Source of the DNA: Aeromonas lusitana
GTDB lineage: Bacteria; Pseudomonadota; Gammaproteobacteria; Enterobacterales; Aeromonadaceae
Assembly: GCF_002812985.1 (NCBI RefSeq)
Contig: NZ_PGCP01000013.1
Location: 124,001-188,000, forward strand
Length of the DNA: 64,000 bases
Direction: 5' to 3'
Made by a program: the position numbers and the translations under genes. The notes below the pieces were generated by a model, which saw only the letters and a program-made list of their open reading frames with translations, had not been told where the DNA came from and searched no databases. This document shows, one piece after another, positions 26,501-32,903 of the stretch. Every line of letters begins with the position of its first letter. Within the stretch, counting starts at the first letter, position 1.

Positions 26501-28744
26501 GACGGTGGCACTGTTGCCTATGCTGTCACCCTCGTTGATCTCGCTGTGGGGATTGCCGGCGGGCGGGGTATAGCTCTGGCTGATGAGGGCGCTGTAGCTG
26601 AGCAGGGCCAGCGTGGCCCCTTGCTGGTTATCATCGAAGGCGAGATCGCCCCCGAGCCAGCTCAGCAGCGGGAAGGCGTTTTGCAGGGACTGACCTATGT
26701 CAAAGCTGATGGTGGTGGTGCCATCGGCGTTGAGCACAGAGGTGTAAACCAGGGTGATGGTCTCGCTGGCGCCGTTGCGCATCAGGGTCAGGGTCGGGCT
26801 GCCGGTCAGGGTCTGGCCGTCACTCAGGGTGTCGGTGACGACGAACTGTCCCTCGCCGAACAGGTTCTTGCCAAAGGCGAAGTAGTCGGAAAGTGCCATC
26901 TTGACGGTGTAGTCCAGGGTATCTCCTGGGCTGATGCCGGCTTTGCCGTTATCTATGCTGAGCACCACGTCTTTTTGCAGTGAAATCGACCGTGCGATGA
27001 AGCCGATGGGATCCCCCTGGCCGCTAAAATCGATGGTGGTGTCGGGCGGGGTCAGATCCCGGCTGTCGAGGGGGGTCCACTCGCCGCTGCCGGTGGGGGC
27101 GGCGATGGTGATCTGGACCGCATCGCCGCTGTTGGGATCGATCACCTGCTGGCCACTGGCATCGGTCTCGGGCACGTAGAATTGGACGAGGGTGCTGGTG
27201 GCGGCGCTCAGGCTGCTGTATTGCACCGTGAAGGCGCTGATGAAGATGGCGTCGCTGTTGATGGCGCTGGCCATCAAGGCCGGATTGGTGATGACCCGGC
27301 CATCGGTGAGGGTGATGGAGGTCAGGGTACCGTTGACCCCCGGGGTGATGGCGGTCACCTGCATGTTGCCGGGCAGGGTCTGGCTAATGACCACCTGGCT
27401 CAGGGTCTGGCCATCGGCCGGGATCGCGGTCAGGGTCAGGGTGTGGCTGAAGTTGGGGCCGGTGGTGGTTTCTCCCTCGGGCATGTCGAGGCTCTGCTCG
27501 AAGTGAATGATGGTGGGTCTGACCACGAAACTGTGCACAGTGCCCTCGACCAGGGTCGGATCGTCTTGCGGGTTGTTCAGGGCATCGTTGCCGTACTGGA
27601 AGCCGCTGCGCACCCCTATGGTGAGCTCAGGGGTCGCCGCCGAGAAGCTGGTGTCGGCCAGGTTGCTCAACCTGGCGCTGATCAGGATGGGAATGTCGGG
27701 CTGCCCCTGACTGACGCTGGCGAAGGGCAGCTCGACCACGATCAGGGTATCGCCGGCACGTAGCCCCACATCGGCCGCCCGTATAATGAGGGGATTGCCA
27801 CTGCTGTCGACGGCAAGGGGGTGGGTCGCATTGCCGGAGGCGTCGAAGATGACGCTGTGGGTCTTGAGTACCTGACCCAGGTAGCTGGCTTGGGTGAAGG
27901 TGAGGCCGTCATCCCCGTCCTTGCCGGTGCTCGGCAGGTAGATATCCAGATAGGGGGCATAGCCGGTCTGACTGGTGTTGTTGCTGACGTTGACGGTGAA
28001 CTGCACCTCATCGCCGAGCAACACATCGGCACTGCTCTGGGTCAGGCTGCTGGTGGGGCTGGCGTTGGCGAGCAGGCGATCGTAACCCTGCGCCGTGGCG
28101 CGATCGAGGGCCAGGGGCTGATCGATGAGGCCCGTGCTGACCTCCAGATCCCAGTCTCCCCCCTTGCTGCTGGCACCGGTATCGTCGCTGGAGGCTGCCA
28201 CGTCGGCCCCGGTCCACTGGGCCAGGGCGCTGACCAGCGCCTTGCCGGCGTCGCCGGCGCCGACCCGGCAGCCATAGAGCTGGATATCCGCATCCGGGCT
28301 CAGGTGGCTTTGCCAGCCCTGCAACTGCTGACCGACGCTGGCCAGATTGTCTGCGGTCAGGGTGCGATTGCCCAGGGTGAATTGACCGGCCGAGCCGTGG
28401 GAGAGGATCTGGATGCTGTCGACCTGGCCGAGCTGGTTCAGTTTCGCCGTGATGGCGGCCAGGGCGTCGGTCTGCTTGTCGATAAGCAGCAGGCTGGTAT
28501 TGGCGTCGAGGTGTTCCGTCAGCGGCTGGGCTTGCTCGATACGGGTATCGATGACCAGCAGGTGGCGTGGAGGAGTGGTCTGTGCTGGTTCACCATGGGC
28601 GGGGGCATCCCCCGGTTCGTGCTGCGCATCCTGGGTCTGATGCTCGGCTGCGATGGCGGCGGCGCCGTCGAACAGGATGCGGGGCTCCAGCGCCAGCATC
28701 TGGTGTTGAGGCCTGAGGATCGAACGGGGGGGGGTGATGGCCAT
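17600..28744 (-). CDS. Giant VCBS-repeat surface protein with LEPR motif and DUF4347-like domain
   Basis: The 3714-residue protein shows LEPRILFDGAA at residues 19-29, the LEPR-type N-terminal motif of large exported adhesins. A DUF4347-like domain follows (about 55-210), with the segments IQILSHGSAG and IQLYGCRVGAG. About 1900 residues of immunoglobulin-like DUF11-type repeats come next, then a B-type domain (GIISGTLWNDTAS, about 1900) and a cadherin-like domain. Eleven VCBS repeats (coded by 22395-18125) and a 170-residue unique C-terminus complete it. I see no Sec signal peptide and no GGxGxDxxx RTX nonapeptides. The ATG at 28744 is preferred over 28765, which has no ribosome binding site and would sit almost at the predicted transcript start. 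It is probably a cell-surface adhesin exported by the genes downstream. Confidence 0.87.
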   Translation of the reverse strand: MAITPPRSILRPQHQMLALEPRILFDGAAAIAAEHQTQDAQHEPGDAPAHGEPAQTTPPRHLLVIDTRIEQAQPLTEHLDANTSLLLIDKQTDALAAITAKLNQLGQVDSIQILSHGSAGQFTLGNRTLTADNLASVGQQLQGWQSHLSPDADIQLYGCRVGAGDAGKALVSALAQWTGADVAASSDDTGASSKGGDWDLEVSTGLIDQPLALDRATAQGYDRLLANASPTSSLTQSSADVLLGDEVQFTVNVSNNTSQTGYAPYLDIYLPSTGKDGDDGLTFTQASYLGQVLKTHSVIFDASGNATHPLAVDSSGNPLIIRAADVGLRAGDTLIVVELPFASVSQGQPDIPILISARLSNLADTSFSAATPELTIGVRSGFQYGNDALNNPQDDPTLVEGTVHSFVVRPTIIHFEQSLDMPEGETTTGPNFSHTLTLTAIPADGQTLSQVVISQTLPGNMQVTAITPGVNGTLTSITLTDGRVITNPALMASAINSDAIFISAFTVQYSSLSAATSTLVQFYVPETDASGQQVIDPNSGDAVQITIAAPTGSGEWTPLDSRDLTPPDTTIDFSGQGDPIGFIARSISLQKDVVLSIDNGKAGISPGDTLDYTVKMALSDYFAFGKNLFGEGQFVVTDTLSDGQTLTGSPTLTLMRNGASETITLVYTSVLNADGTTTISFDIGQSLQNAFPLLSWLGGDLAFDDNQQGATLALLSYSALISQSYTPPAGNPHSEINEGDSIGNSATVTASVIENSTNLTGGTESDSSQTSTRIPTSQVDIQLATVNGSNSPGGAVELRPGDQVTFRLSYDLVTGDYEQFKLTAYLPLPLFDISGISWTEGSGVGQWHFGAGDTNLGNLVSVTVGPGNSLIFDFGSYATSTLGGSRIEVEFTLRVGDQPFADQRTLDVLAQSSQVTTLNKTQLSSSDVTVITSIAEPDLAISHGVVSASNGTVSGTTGSWSAPGSGGAPFTGKVTDINAVNGGVTNIDGADVLRLATAIENRGGGGAFDVVTSINLPAGLSFRNGSLAAANLQIYRGDGTALVLGTDYQVSGNTISFLDAGNVASLLPGRAGTGADTAGSNLIVITYEVEVASDIRASSTLETSAVLSNYASVNNGQDFTPVDLTDTASEQVAAPSLVIDFSNGDPDSASSAGHTSGTTLVIGESMGYDIRVTLPEGSTQLLQITDLIPPGFRLDTSYNGGKGYELITTGFGGTISEPTLSGSALGTSDGDANFSFSVSGASADNNQGNNSFTIRLRLVADNLMSNQPGTQLSNGANLHYQDPDGDVAAGAPIVREITATPAPNAVIEEPRLSVTQSLLTQPPPYGFEEGDSLSFNIVVSNNGPLDAFDIQLSDLLPTQLSGYSLVSVFYDGVDVSSQFELVGNQLQTKADANLDLAVGKQLILVISGTVNASATSFAQLTNQAEVQWTSLDGTLGTSADPAGERTGADGTLADNVLNDFRTLSQGLIPIASGIQISRVGGVNETGGGATNASHEQVTVGEIIRYKVVALIPEGDNANYELRVSLPKGLSFIDANQVRLALISNGGVGKGLSSSLSGTAITGADVSGNDGSSEAQFISPTLANGLQGLLAGSQIDIVTDANGNQTIIFRLGNISNKDTDSDLEGIALEFNVRVDNSQGNQAGTQLGVSAKDYVGADPANLIQRGASLTVYQDIVEPALGNLDKTVIAFDPRAIDNNTGRAQVQIGFEQTGGIIAFEPRLTDGFPGGSNYALTSLTITLGGTTYTYDSGASGSNFGLPPGTTVVITQGGSFAVDFSQLDVGAKVTLVYSVDLPNGATITGTDATLSWSSLPESFTGWGGSSVGSDGSASGERTGQDGPGNTLNNYVLTSRAGLGIISGTLWNDTASATTSTTPDGAGLAGQTVTLIWGGADNDLATTGDNQSFLTTTDGSGHFSFGILPTGIYRLDGPAGTTITDASAGTLQVRIDSDGNTLGQVSITLTETGIDGGQFVDGANIGYVELNDAPTLGNTTPAQSVDEDLDLAILGLSVADIDAGTGAITLTLTVGHGVLSLGSATGLTVITNNGGGQLVLTGNLSALNAALQTLNYRGNQDYNGSDTLSVLVNDNGQFGDKQGGDGIPGNAEDALTATTSITITIRPVNDDPVGVDDNVTAIEAGGTTNNHPGDNPQGNLLTNDKDVDIATNGDRLHLGLVTSVETGNSTTPGSTDIPASVVGKYGTLYLLVGGGYRYEVDNGNPDVEALRLSSDTLTEQFSYQLIDSLGATDQANLIVTIQGSNDAPVTLPDTGSATEQGVSQPGTDAIGNVLDNDTDVDSGDSKRVDKVALGLPTNLSQITDVPAGSTSANGAVITGLYGTLTLGANGSYRYVIDNGNATVQALRSGDSLTEVFSYRAMDLGNLNDVTTLLITINGSNDAPVAVDDSGTTLEAGGVNNATPGSDASGNVLTNDTDPDSTNPNETKAVSAISTSGGTTGTLGTALRGIYGWLTLNADGSYSYVVDNSLPAVQALRLTGNILTDGFRYTLRDAAGTTSQANLVITIQGANDAPSAIADTANATEAGGLGNGTAGTNPSGNVLDNDTDPDSNGERLTVSGVSFGVTSGSVGVALSGLYGTLVLNADGSYSYVLDNANATVQRLLPGETLVEQFGYQIADLGGLLSSSTLTITILGRNDSPVAVADTGTAVEAGGINNATPGSDASGNLLTNDTDPESANINETRAVSAVSTSGGTGGTLGTALRGTYGWLTLKADGSYTYQVDNSLPAVQALRLTSNTLADNFSYTMRDAAGATSQAGITITIQGANDAPTATVDTAIAIEAGGLGNAAAGTNPSGDVLGNDTDPDGNGEQLVVSGVSFGATSGTIGSAISGLYGTLVLNADGSYSYVLDNANATVQRLLPGETLVEQFGYQITDLGGLLSASTLTITIQGRDDSPVAVADIGTATEAGGINNATPGSDAIGNVLTNDTDPDSANPNEIKTVNAVSTGAGSVGTLGTALRGTYGWLTLGADGSYTYVVDNSLAAVQALRTSADVLTDTFGYGMRDANNASSQSTLIIRIEGANDTPVAQNNIGIAVADNGAGNVVNPSGNLLTNDGDVDAGDSLTLTAGRTGEEAAGGILAPVNLGVPLVLVGQYGTLTLHLNGDYQYALDITNAAVLGLGPLQSLNDHFTYQAQDLAGAVDLAELTIIIRGRNDAPVANPDQAQVIEAGGLNNAQPGLDPSGNVLGNDTDLENDPLTVTRVQNADGQSASLGTVLRGRYGDLVMNSDGSWHYSLDNSLAEVQALRGPSQTLTEQFSYQIVDVWGVGSASTLTLTIRGSNDTPIAQDDQTTAIEAGGVHNAAAGLNPTGNVLDNDLDVDSQANGETRSVLTVSNSVGASVSAGQALQGRYGQLILNADGSYQYLLDNDNPEVEALRTAGQTLTEMFTYQMRDQAGAQSQARLTVLIQGANDNPVAQDDSSVASDQVTAPHTTGNVLPNDSDVDANDPLQVVAMRSGAENGSGDNGQLGQPLAGRYGWLVLNADGSYSYTIDLTNKEVLAAAGLGQVLQDIFTYTLGDGSQTVDQAQLVIHLNISAPYVPPPDEGPFGPNYGDTSATEGTTLNYPDITPVVFVTPVVQNISLLLGASAERADGSQLFFGLTPEIHSQSIGLGLLDGTFVSQSVQESSLTQELELAAFLGRHGRVGLTADGLLSDESVFAMTPQEMRPHVGGERASKTSSFTRQLQDAAGRHIAGLNSNTNMTTKSGT
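18125..22395 (-). repeat. Eleven VCBS repeats with an alternating A-B higher-order unit
   Basis: Eleven tandem units of about 375-410 bp each begin near an ND-x-P-V/I-A motif. Starts fall near 22385, 21975, 21570, 21180, 20806, 20422, 20040, 19645, 19252, 18874 and 18486. Units 3, 5 and 7 (with GGxNNATPGSDA) resemble each other, and units 4 and 6 (with GGLGN and AGTNPSG) resemble each other. So about 19.65-21.58 kb is an A-B-A-B-A array with a period near 766 bp. The repeats belong to the reading frame and are not intergenic. Confidence 0.85.
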
Positions 28745-28779
28745 AGCTACGCATCCATGCAGCATTTTATGGCTTTAAT

Positions 28780-28808
28780 TTATGTCATAGCACAAGACCC
28801 CTTGCCAA
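28780..28808 (-). promoter_or_regulatory. Candidate promoter of the giant surface-protein gene
   Basis: On the minus strand TTGGCA (28803-28808), 17 nt and ACATAA (28780-28785) lie in the 135-bp gap between the kinase gene and the surface-protein gene. The -10 match is weak. If correct, transcription starts near 28773, which favours translation from 28744. No PhoP box was found in the gap. Confidence 0.35.
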
Positions 28809-28899
28809 TGAGTTGTTAAGGAAGAGGTCAAAATATGTGGATGTCATGTTGGACCAGGGGTGGGCACAAGCGCTGGCGCTCATGCCCGGTATGGTGGCA

Positions 28900-30279
28900 T
28901 CAGGGGACTGTCAGCTGGAAACGGGCGCCGCCGAGGGGGGATTCGTCCACCCGGATGTCGCCGCCATAGCTGTGCACTATCTCGGTCACGACGGCGAGGC
29001 CTATGCCCTGACCGGGGGAGCTGTCGGCCCGCACCCCACGCTGGAAGATCTGCTCCGATTTGCCTGGGGCGATGCCGGGGCCGTCGTCTTCCACCAGGAT
29101 GAGCAGGCCGCTGCCCTTGCGGCGTACCTGTACCCGCACCTCGCTGATGGCAAACTTGCAGGCGTTGTCGAGCAGGTTGCCCATCATCTCCATCAGATCC
29201 CCCTGCTCGCCGTGGAAGAAGACATCGTCGTCAAACTGGAAATGGGTCTGCAGCTTCTTGTGGCGATAGACCTTGGCCAGGCTCGCCAGCAGCTTCTCGA
29301 TGAGCGGCACCGGCTCGGTACCCTTGCTCGCGAGGCGTTTGCGACCGGTGACGGCGCGGCGCAGCTGATACTGGATGATCTGATCCATGGTGGTGATCTG
29401 TTCATTGATGTTGTCGTGCACCGGGTGACCCAGTTTGAACTCCTGCGCCGTGATCTGGATAAGGGCCAGCCTGGTTTTCAAACTGTGGGCCAGATCGTTC
29501 AGGGCATGCTGGTAGCGCAGGGTCTGCTGGCGCTCGTTCTCCAGCAACTGGTTGACCGACTCGGTCAGGGGCAGCAGTTCCCGTTCATAGTCGCTGGAGA
29601 GGGATTCGCGCTGACCGGCCCGGATCTCGTTGATCTGCCGCGCCATGGTGCGCAGGGAGGAGAGACTCCAGAAGCTGGTGAGCAGCAGCAGGGCACCCAG
29701 CAGGCAGTAGGCGAGCAGCGCCTGGCGGATGCACTGGTAGAGGTATTCCCGGGTCTGGGCCTGGTAGCGCTTGGCGGAGTCGACCATCACCACATAGTAG
29801 GTAGTCGGGCCGTCACCATGATTGCGCAAGAAGCGCAGGCTGTAGATGAAGTAGCTCTCGCCATTCTTGATGGTGTGCAGTTTGAAGAAGTAATCCTGAT
29901 CCAGGCCCCCCAGGTATTTCATCAGATCCTGACAGATGGTGCCCTTGATGGTGATCACCTCAGGCATGTGCAGGCTGGACCAGCTCAACTCGCCGTCCGA
30001 GCGGCAGATGAGGGTATCGAGATTGGGATCGATGGCATCTGGCGTGATGCTGGCGAGATCCGTGATGGCGTGGGGATCTGGCTGTTTGGAGGAGAACAGC
30101 TTGGAGAGGTTCTCCTGCATGCGGGTGCTGGCCTTCTGGGCCTGCTCCTCGGTGTGGCCGAGGTAGAGGATATAGACGGAGAAGGCCATGATGATCGCGA
30201 TCACCAGCATGGCACTCATCATCAGCTTGATGTGCAGGGAGCGGCGGATCAATTGCATTGGACTTCTCATGGCGGTCAC
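28900..30279 (-). CDS. PhoQ-like sensor histidine kinase
   Basis: A 459-residue inner-membrane kinase with two membrane helices (about 20-42 and 185-207) around a periplasmic sensor of some 140 residues. A linker, the dimerisation helix and an ATPase domain follow (GNLLDNACKFA, VEDDGPGIAPGKSEQIFQRG, GQGIGLAVV). The order and wording follow E. coli PhoQ closely. The phospho-accepting histidine is H265 in LAHSLKTRLAL; the proline usual five residues later is Arg270. The regulator gene lies 20 bp upstream. ATGs at 30270 and 30258 are alternative starts. It may be PhoQ itself or a paralogue; the sensed signal is unknown. Confidence 0.82.
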   Translation of the reverse strand: MTAMRSPMQLIRRSLHIKLMMSAMLVIAIIMAFSVYILYLGHTEEQAQKASTRMQENLSKLFSSKQPDPHAITDLASITPDAIDPNLDTLICRSDGELSWSSLHMPEVITIKGTICQDLMKYLGGLDQDYFFKLHTIKNGESYFIYSLRFLRNHGDGPTTYYVVMVDSAKRYQAQTREYLYQCIRQALLAYCLLGALLLLTSFWSLSSLRTMARQINEIRAGQRESLSSDYERELLPLTESVNQLLENERQQTLRYQHALNDLAHSLKTRLALIQITAQEFKLGHPVHDNINEQITTMDQIIQYQLRRAVTGRKRLASKGTEPVPLIEKLLASLAKVYRHKKLQTHFQFDDDVFFHGEQGDLMEMMGNLLDNACKFAISEVRVQVRRKGSGLLILVEDDGPGIAPGKSEQIFQRGVRADSSPGQGIGLAVVTEIVHSYGGDIRVDESPLGGARFQLTVP

Positions 30280-30298
30280 TATGATGCGAACGGCGTGC

Positions 30299-30973
30299 TT
30301 AGCTGCATGACAGATTGAAGATGTAGCCCTGACGACGGATGGTCGAGATGGGGGCTATGGTCCCTTCGGGATCCAGCTTCTTGCGCAGTCGGCTCACCAT
30401 GACTTCGATGGTGTTCGGATCCCCTTCGCCATCCCCGTAGAGCTGATCCAGCAGCTGTTGCTTGGAGACCACCTGGCGGGCGTTGCGCATCAGGTATTCC
30501 AGGATCAGATACTCGAAGCTGGTGAGCACAGTGACTTCCCCGGCGATGGTCAGCTCCTTGCGGGAGAGATCCAGTTCGTAGTCACCGGCCTTCACCCTGG
30601 GGGAGATAAAGCCGGCACTGCGGCGCACCAGGGCATTGAGACGGGCCAGCAGCTCATCTTTCTGGAACGGTTTGACCAGATAGTCGTCGGCACCGGCTTC
30701 CAGCCCTTCCACCTTGTCTTGCCAGCTGCCGCGCGCGGTCAGCACTATGATGGGGAAGGGGATCTGCTGCTCCCGGAGCTGGGTGATGAGCTGCAGACCG
30801 TCCATGTCCGGCAGGCCGAGATCTATGATGGCCACGTCGATGGGGTAGTCACGGGCATAGTGCAGCGCAATCTGGGCGCTGTCGGTGCTGTGGACCTGAT
30901 TCTGGGCCTCGGTCAACAGCGTGGTGAGGTGGTGGTTGAGCAGCTTGTCGTCTTCGACCAATAGGATTTTCAT
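30299..30973 (-). CDS. PhoP-like OmpR-family response regulator
   Basis: A 224-residue regulator with a receiver domain (acidic DD at 8-9, phospho-acceptor D51 in DLGLPDMDG, Lys in LVKPF) and a winged-helix DNA-binding domain (VLTSFEYLILEYLMRNARQV, ending STIRRQGYIFNL). The phrase LTARGSWQDKVEGLEAGADDY is almost as in E. coli PhoP. The start MKILLVEDD at 30973 is set by family alignment, since no Shine-Dalgarno sequence is visible. With the kinase it forms a two-component pair. Control of the downstream surface-protein operon is plausible by position but not shown. Confidence 0.87.
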   Translation of the reverse strand: MKILLVEDDKLLNHHLTTLLTEAQNQVHSTDSAQIALHYARDYPIDVAIIDLGLPDMDGLQLITQLREQQIPFPIIVLTARGSWQDKVEGLEAGADDYLVKPFQKDELLARLNALVRRSAGFISPRVKAGDYELDLSRKELTIAGEVTVLTSFEYLILEYLMRNARQVVSKQQLLDQLYGDGEGDPNTIEVMVSRLRKKLDPEGTIAPISTIRRQGYIFNLSCS

Positions 30974-31817
30974 AAGATGCATGATGATGAGGGTCCAGGC
31001 TGTCAATTAGAGGGTGTATAGGAAGGAGAGTCAATGTGGATCCTACCTAGCCCCCCCTGTATCGAGACTGAATCGCATACCCCTTTATTTCCGCCTCAGT
31101 CTCTGAGCCGTGGCATCAAGTCTTATGAGTCTGGCTTGAGAGATAGCACCGGCATCTAGGGCCGTGGCTCATCGCTCCAGTGCAGCATTGCGACTATTCT
31201 GTTCGCACGGATTTGGTCTGCGAACCTATGTTGGGGAATGCTCAGCCATCTGTAGGCATCGGCTGGAACAACATCCAAGCGGCTATGGTCAGACCATTAA
31301 CCATCTGTAATTGTTTGAAAAAATAGCTATTCTGTCTTCTTGGTCAGGTGCAGGGTATTGAGGGCTGCCATGCAATGAGAATGTATATTTCAGGGGGCGA
31401 AATAGTAGGGATTCTTTGAATCCCTTATAGGATGGATGGTTTCCTATGTTTTGACTGTTAATCTTCGGGCTAAACGAGATAGAATCTGACCCGAAATCGG
31501 GTGTAGGGCCTTGGTTGCCCAAGATGTGAACAATGTATGCTCTCGGAATACACAGATGTGCAACGTCATTTGATGCCATTGTGACACATCAACCAATACA
31601 AGAAGCTGGAGGATATGATGGCCAACAGCACACACAATCTGGTTAAAAGCAGCATGCTGGGAGCTGTAACTCACTGCGGTAGCTAACGTGTTTCTCACCT
31701 TAGTCAAACATTTTGCATGACCTGCACGGCTTCCATGCAAAGAACTACAGACTCCACGTAGTACGTATATTTCATCTCCTACACCACTCAATTTACCTCG
31801 TAAGAGTACTTATCAAT
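30974..31817. promoter_or_regulatory. Long leader between phoP-like gene and O-antigen cluster
   Basis: About 840 bp without a supported gene. It holds the leftward promoter of the PhoP-like gene and the rightward promoter and untranslated leader of the O-antigen cluster. Besides the JUMPStart-like element (31651-31690) there is a perfect 8-bp inverted repeat, TTTGCATG (31712-31719) and CATGCAAA (31734-31741), about 75 bp before rmlB. ORFs on either strand here look fortuitous. No insertion-sequence remnant was recognised. Confidence 0.5.
31651..31690 (+). promoter_or_regulatory. JUMPStart-like element with diverged ops site
   Basis: CTGGGAGCTGTAAC (31657-31670) followed by GCGGTAGC (31676-31683) and ACGTG (31686-31690) lines up with the JUMPStart leader of enterobacterial polysaccharide operons (GGTAGCTGTAAAGCC then GGCGGTAGCGTG). 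The ops core lacks the first G and has a TAA insertion before CGTG. JUMPStart/ops recruits RfaH for antitermination of long operons, so this cluster is probably read as one RfaH-dependent transcript. Confidence 0.65.
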
Positions 31818-32903
31818 ATGAAAATTCTCGTTACCGGTGGAGCCGGTTTTATCGGCTCAGCGGTTGTTCGCCATATCATTCAGGATACCAACGATTCGGT
31901 TATCAATCTCGACAAGCTCACTTACGCGGGCAATCTTGAGTCTCTCTCCACAGTGTCCGGTAACGAACGTTATGCTTTTGAACAGGTCGATATCTGCAAC
32001 CGTGTTGAGCTGGATCGGGTGTTTGCTGCGCATCAACCGGATGCAGTGATGCATCTCGCGGCTGAGAGCCACGTCGATCGTTCTATCACAGGCCCCGCCG
32101 ATTTTATCGAGACCAATATCGTCGGCACCTATATGTTGCTGGAATCTGCCCGGGCCTACTGGAATGGCCTGGATGAGATGCGCAAGAGCGCTTTTCGGTT
32201 CCACCATATTTCTACCGACGAGGTGTATGGCGACCTGCCTCATCCAGACGAGGTGGATGTCGGTGAGATGCTACCGCTCTTTACCGAAACCACCCCTTAT
32301 GCCCCGAGCAGCCCTTATTCTGCCTCAAAGGCATCCAGTGACCATCTGGTGCGAGCTTGGCGCCGTACCTATGGCCTGCCGACCGTCGTCACCAACTGCT
32401 CCAACAACTACGGCCCATATCACTTCCCCGAGAAACTTATACCACTGGTGATCCTGAATGCCCTCGATGGCAAGTCACTGCCGATTTATGGCAAGGGTGA
32501 CCAGATCCGTGACTGGCTCTACGTAGAGGATCACGCTCGTGCACTGTATACCGTCGTCACCACTGGGGTTGTCGGTGAGACCTACAACATTGGTGGTCAT
32601 AATGAGAAGCAGAACCTGGATGTAGTGCATACCATCTGCGATCTGCTCGATGAGATGGTGCCCAAGGCGAGTTCTTACCGTGATCAAATCACCTATGTCA
32701 CCGATCGCCCTGGCCATGACCGCCGTTATGCTATTGATGCCAGCAAGATGAGTGCCGAGCTTGATTGGCAACCGCAAGAGACCTTCGAGTCCGGGATCCG
32801 CAAGACCGTCCAGTGGTATCTGGATAACCAGCAGTGGGTCAACAACGTCAAGAGCGGAGCCTATCAATCCTGGATTGCGCAGAACTACGAGGAGCGTGGC
32901 TGA
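31818..32903 (+). CDS. rmlB: dTDP-glucose 4,6-dehydratase
   Basis: A 361-residue short-chain dehydrogenase/reductase that makes dTDP-4-keto-6-deoxy-D-glucose, step two of dTDP-L-rhamnose synthesis. It has the Rossmann motif [13 protein letters not shown] at residues 7-19 and [12 protein letters not shown]. The dehydratase motif [10 protein letters not shown] and catalytic YSASK are also present. I start it at MKILVTGG because in-frame sequence upstream is unrelated to the family. It is the first cluster gene, and its stop overlaps the rmlD start by one base (TGATG). Confidence 0.96.
   Translation: MKILVTGGAGFIGSAVVRHIIQDTNDSVINLDKLTYAGNLESLSTVSGNERYAFEQVDICNRVELDRVFAAHQPDAVMHLAAESHVDRSITGPADFIETNIVGTYMLLESARAYWNGLDEMRKSAFRFHHISTDEVYGDLPHPDEVDVGEMLPLFTETTPYAPSSPYSASKASSDHLVRAWRRTYGLPTVVTNCSNNYGPYHFPEKLIPLVILNALDGKSLPIYGKGDQIRDWLYVEDHARALYTVVTTGVVGETYNIGGHNEKQNLDVVHTICDLLDEMVPKASSYRDQITYVTDRPGHDRRYAIDASKMSAELDWQPQETFESGIRKTVQWYLDNQQWVNNVKSGAYQSWIAQNYEERG

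Noticed and set aside
23621-26983. 1120-codon plus-strand open frame inside the giant surface-protein gene
   Set aside because: It is antisense to repeated Ala/Gly/Thr-rich coding sequence, has no start signals and no motif; the minus-strand frame carries domains and is continuous over 11 kb.
31444-31791. 115-codon minus-strand frame in the O-antigen leader
   Set aside because: It crosses the JUMPStart-like element, has no ribosome binding site and resembles no protein family.
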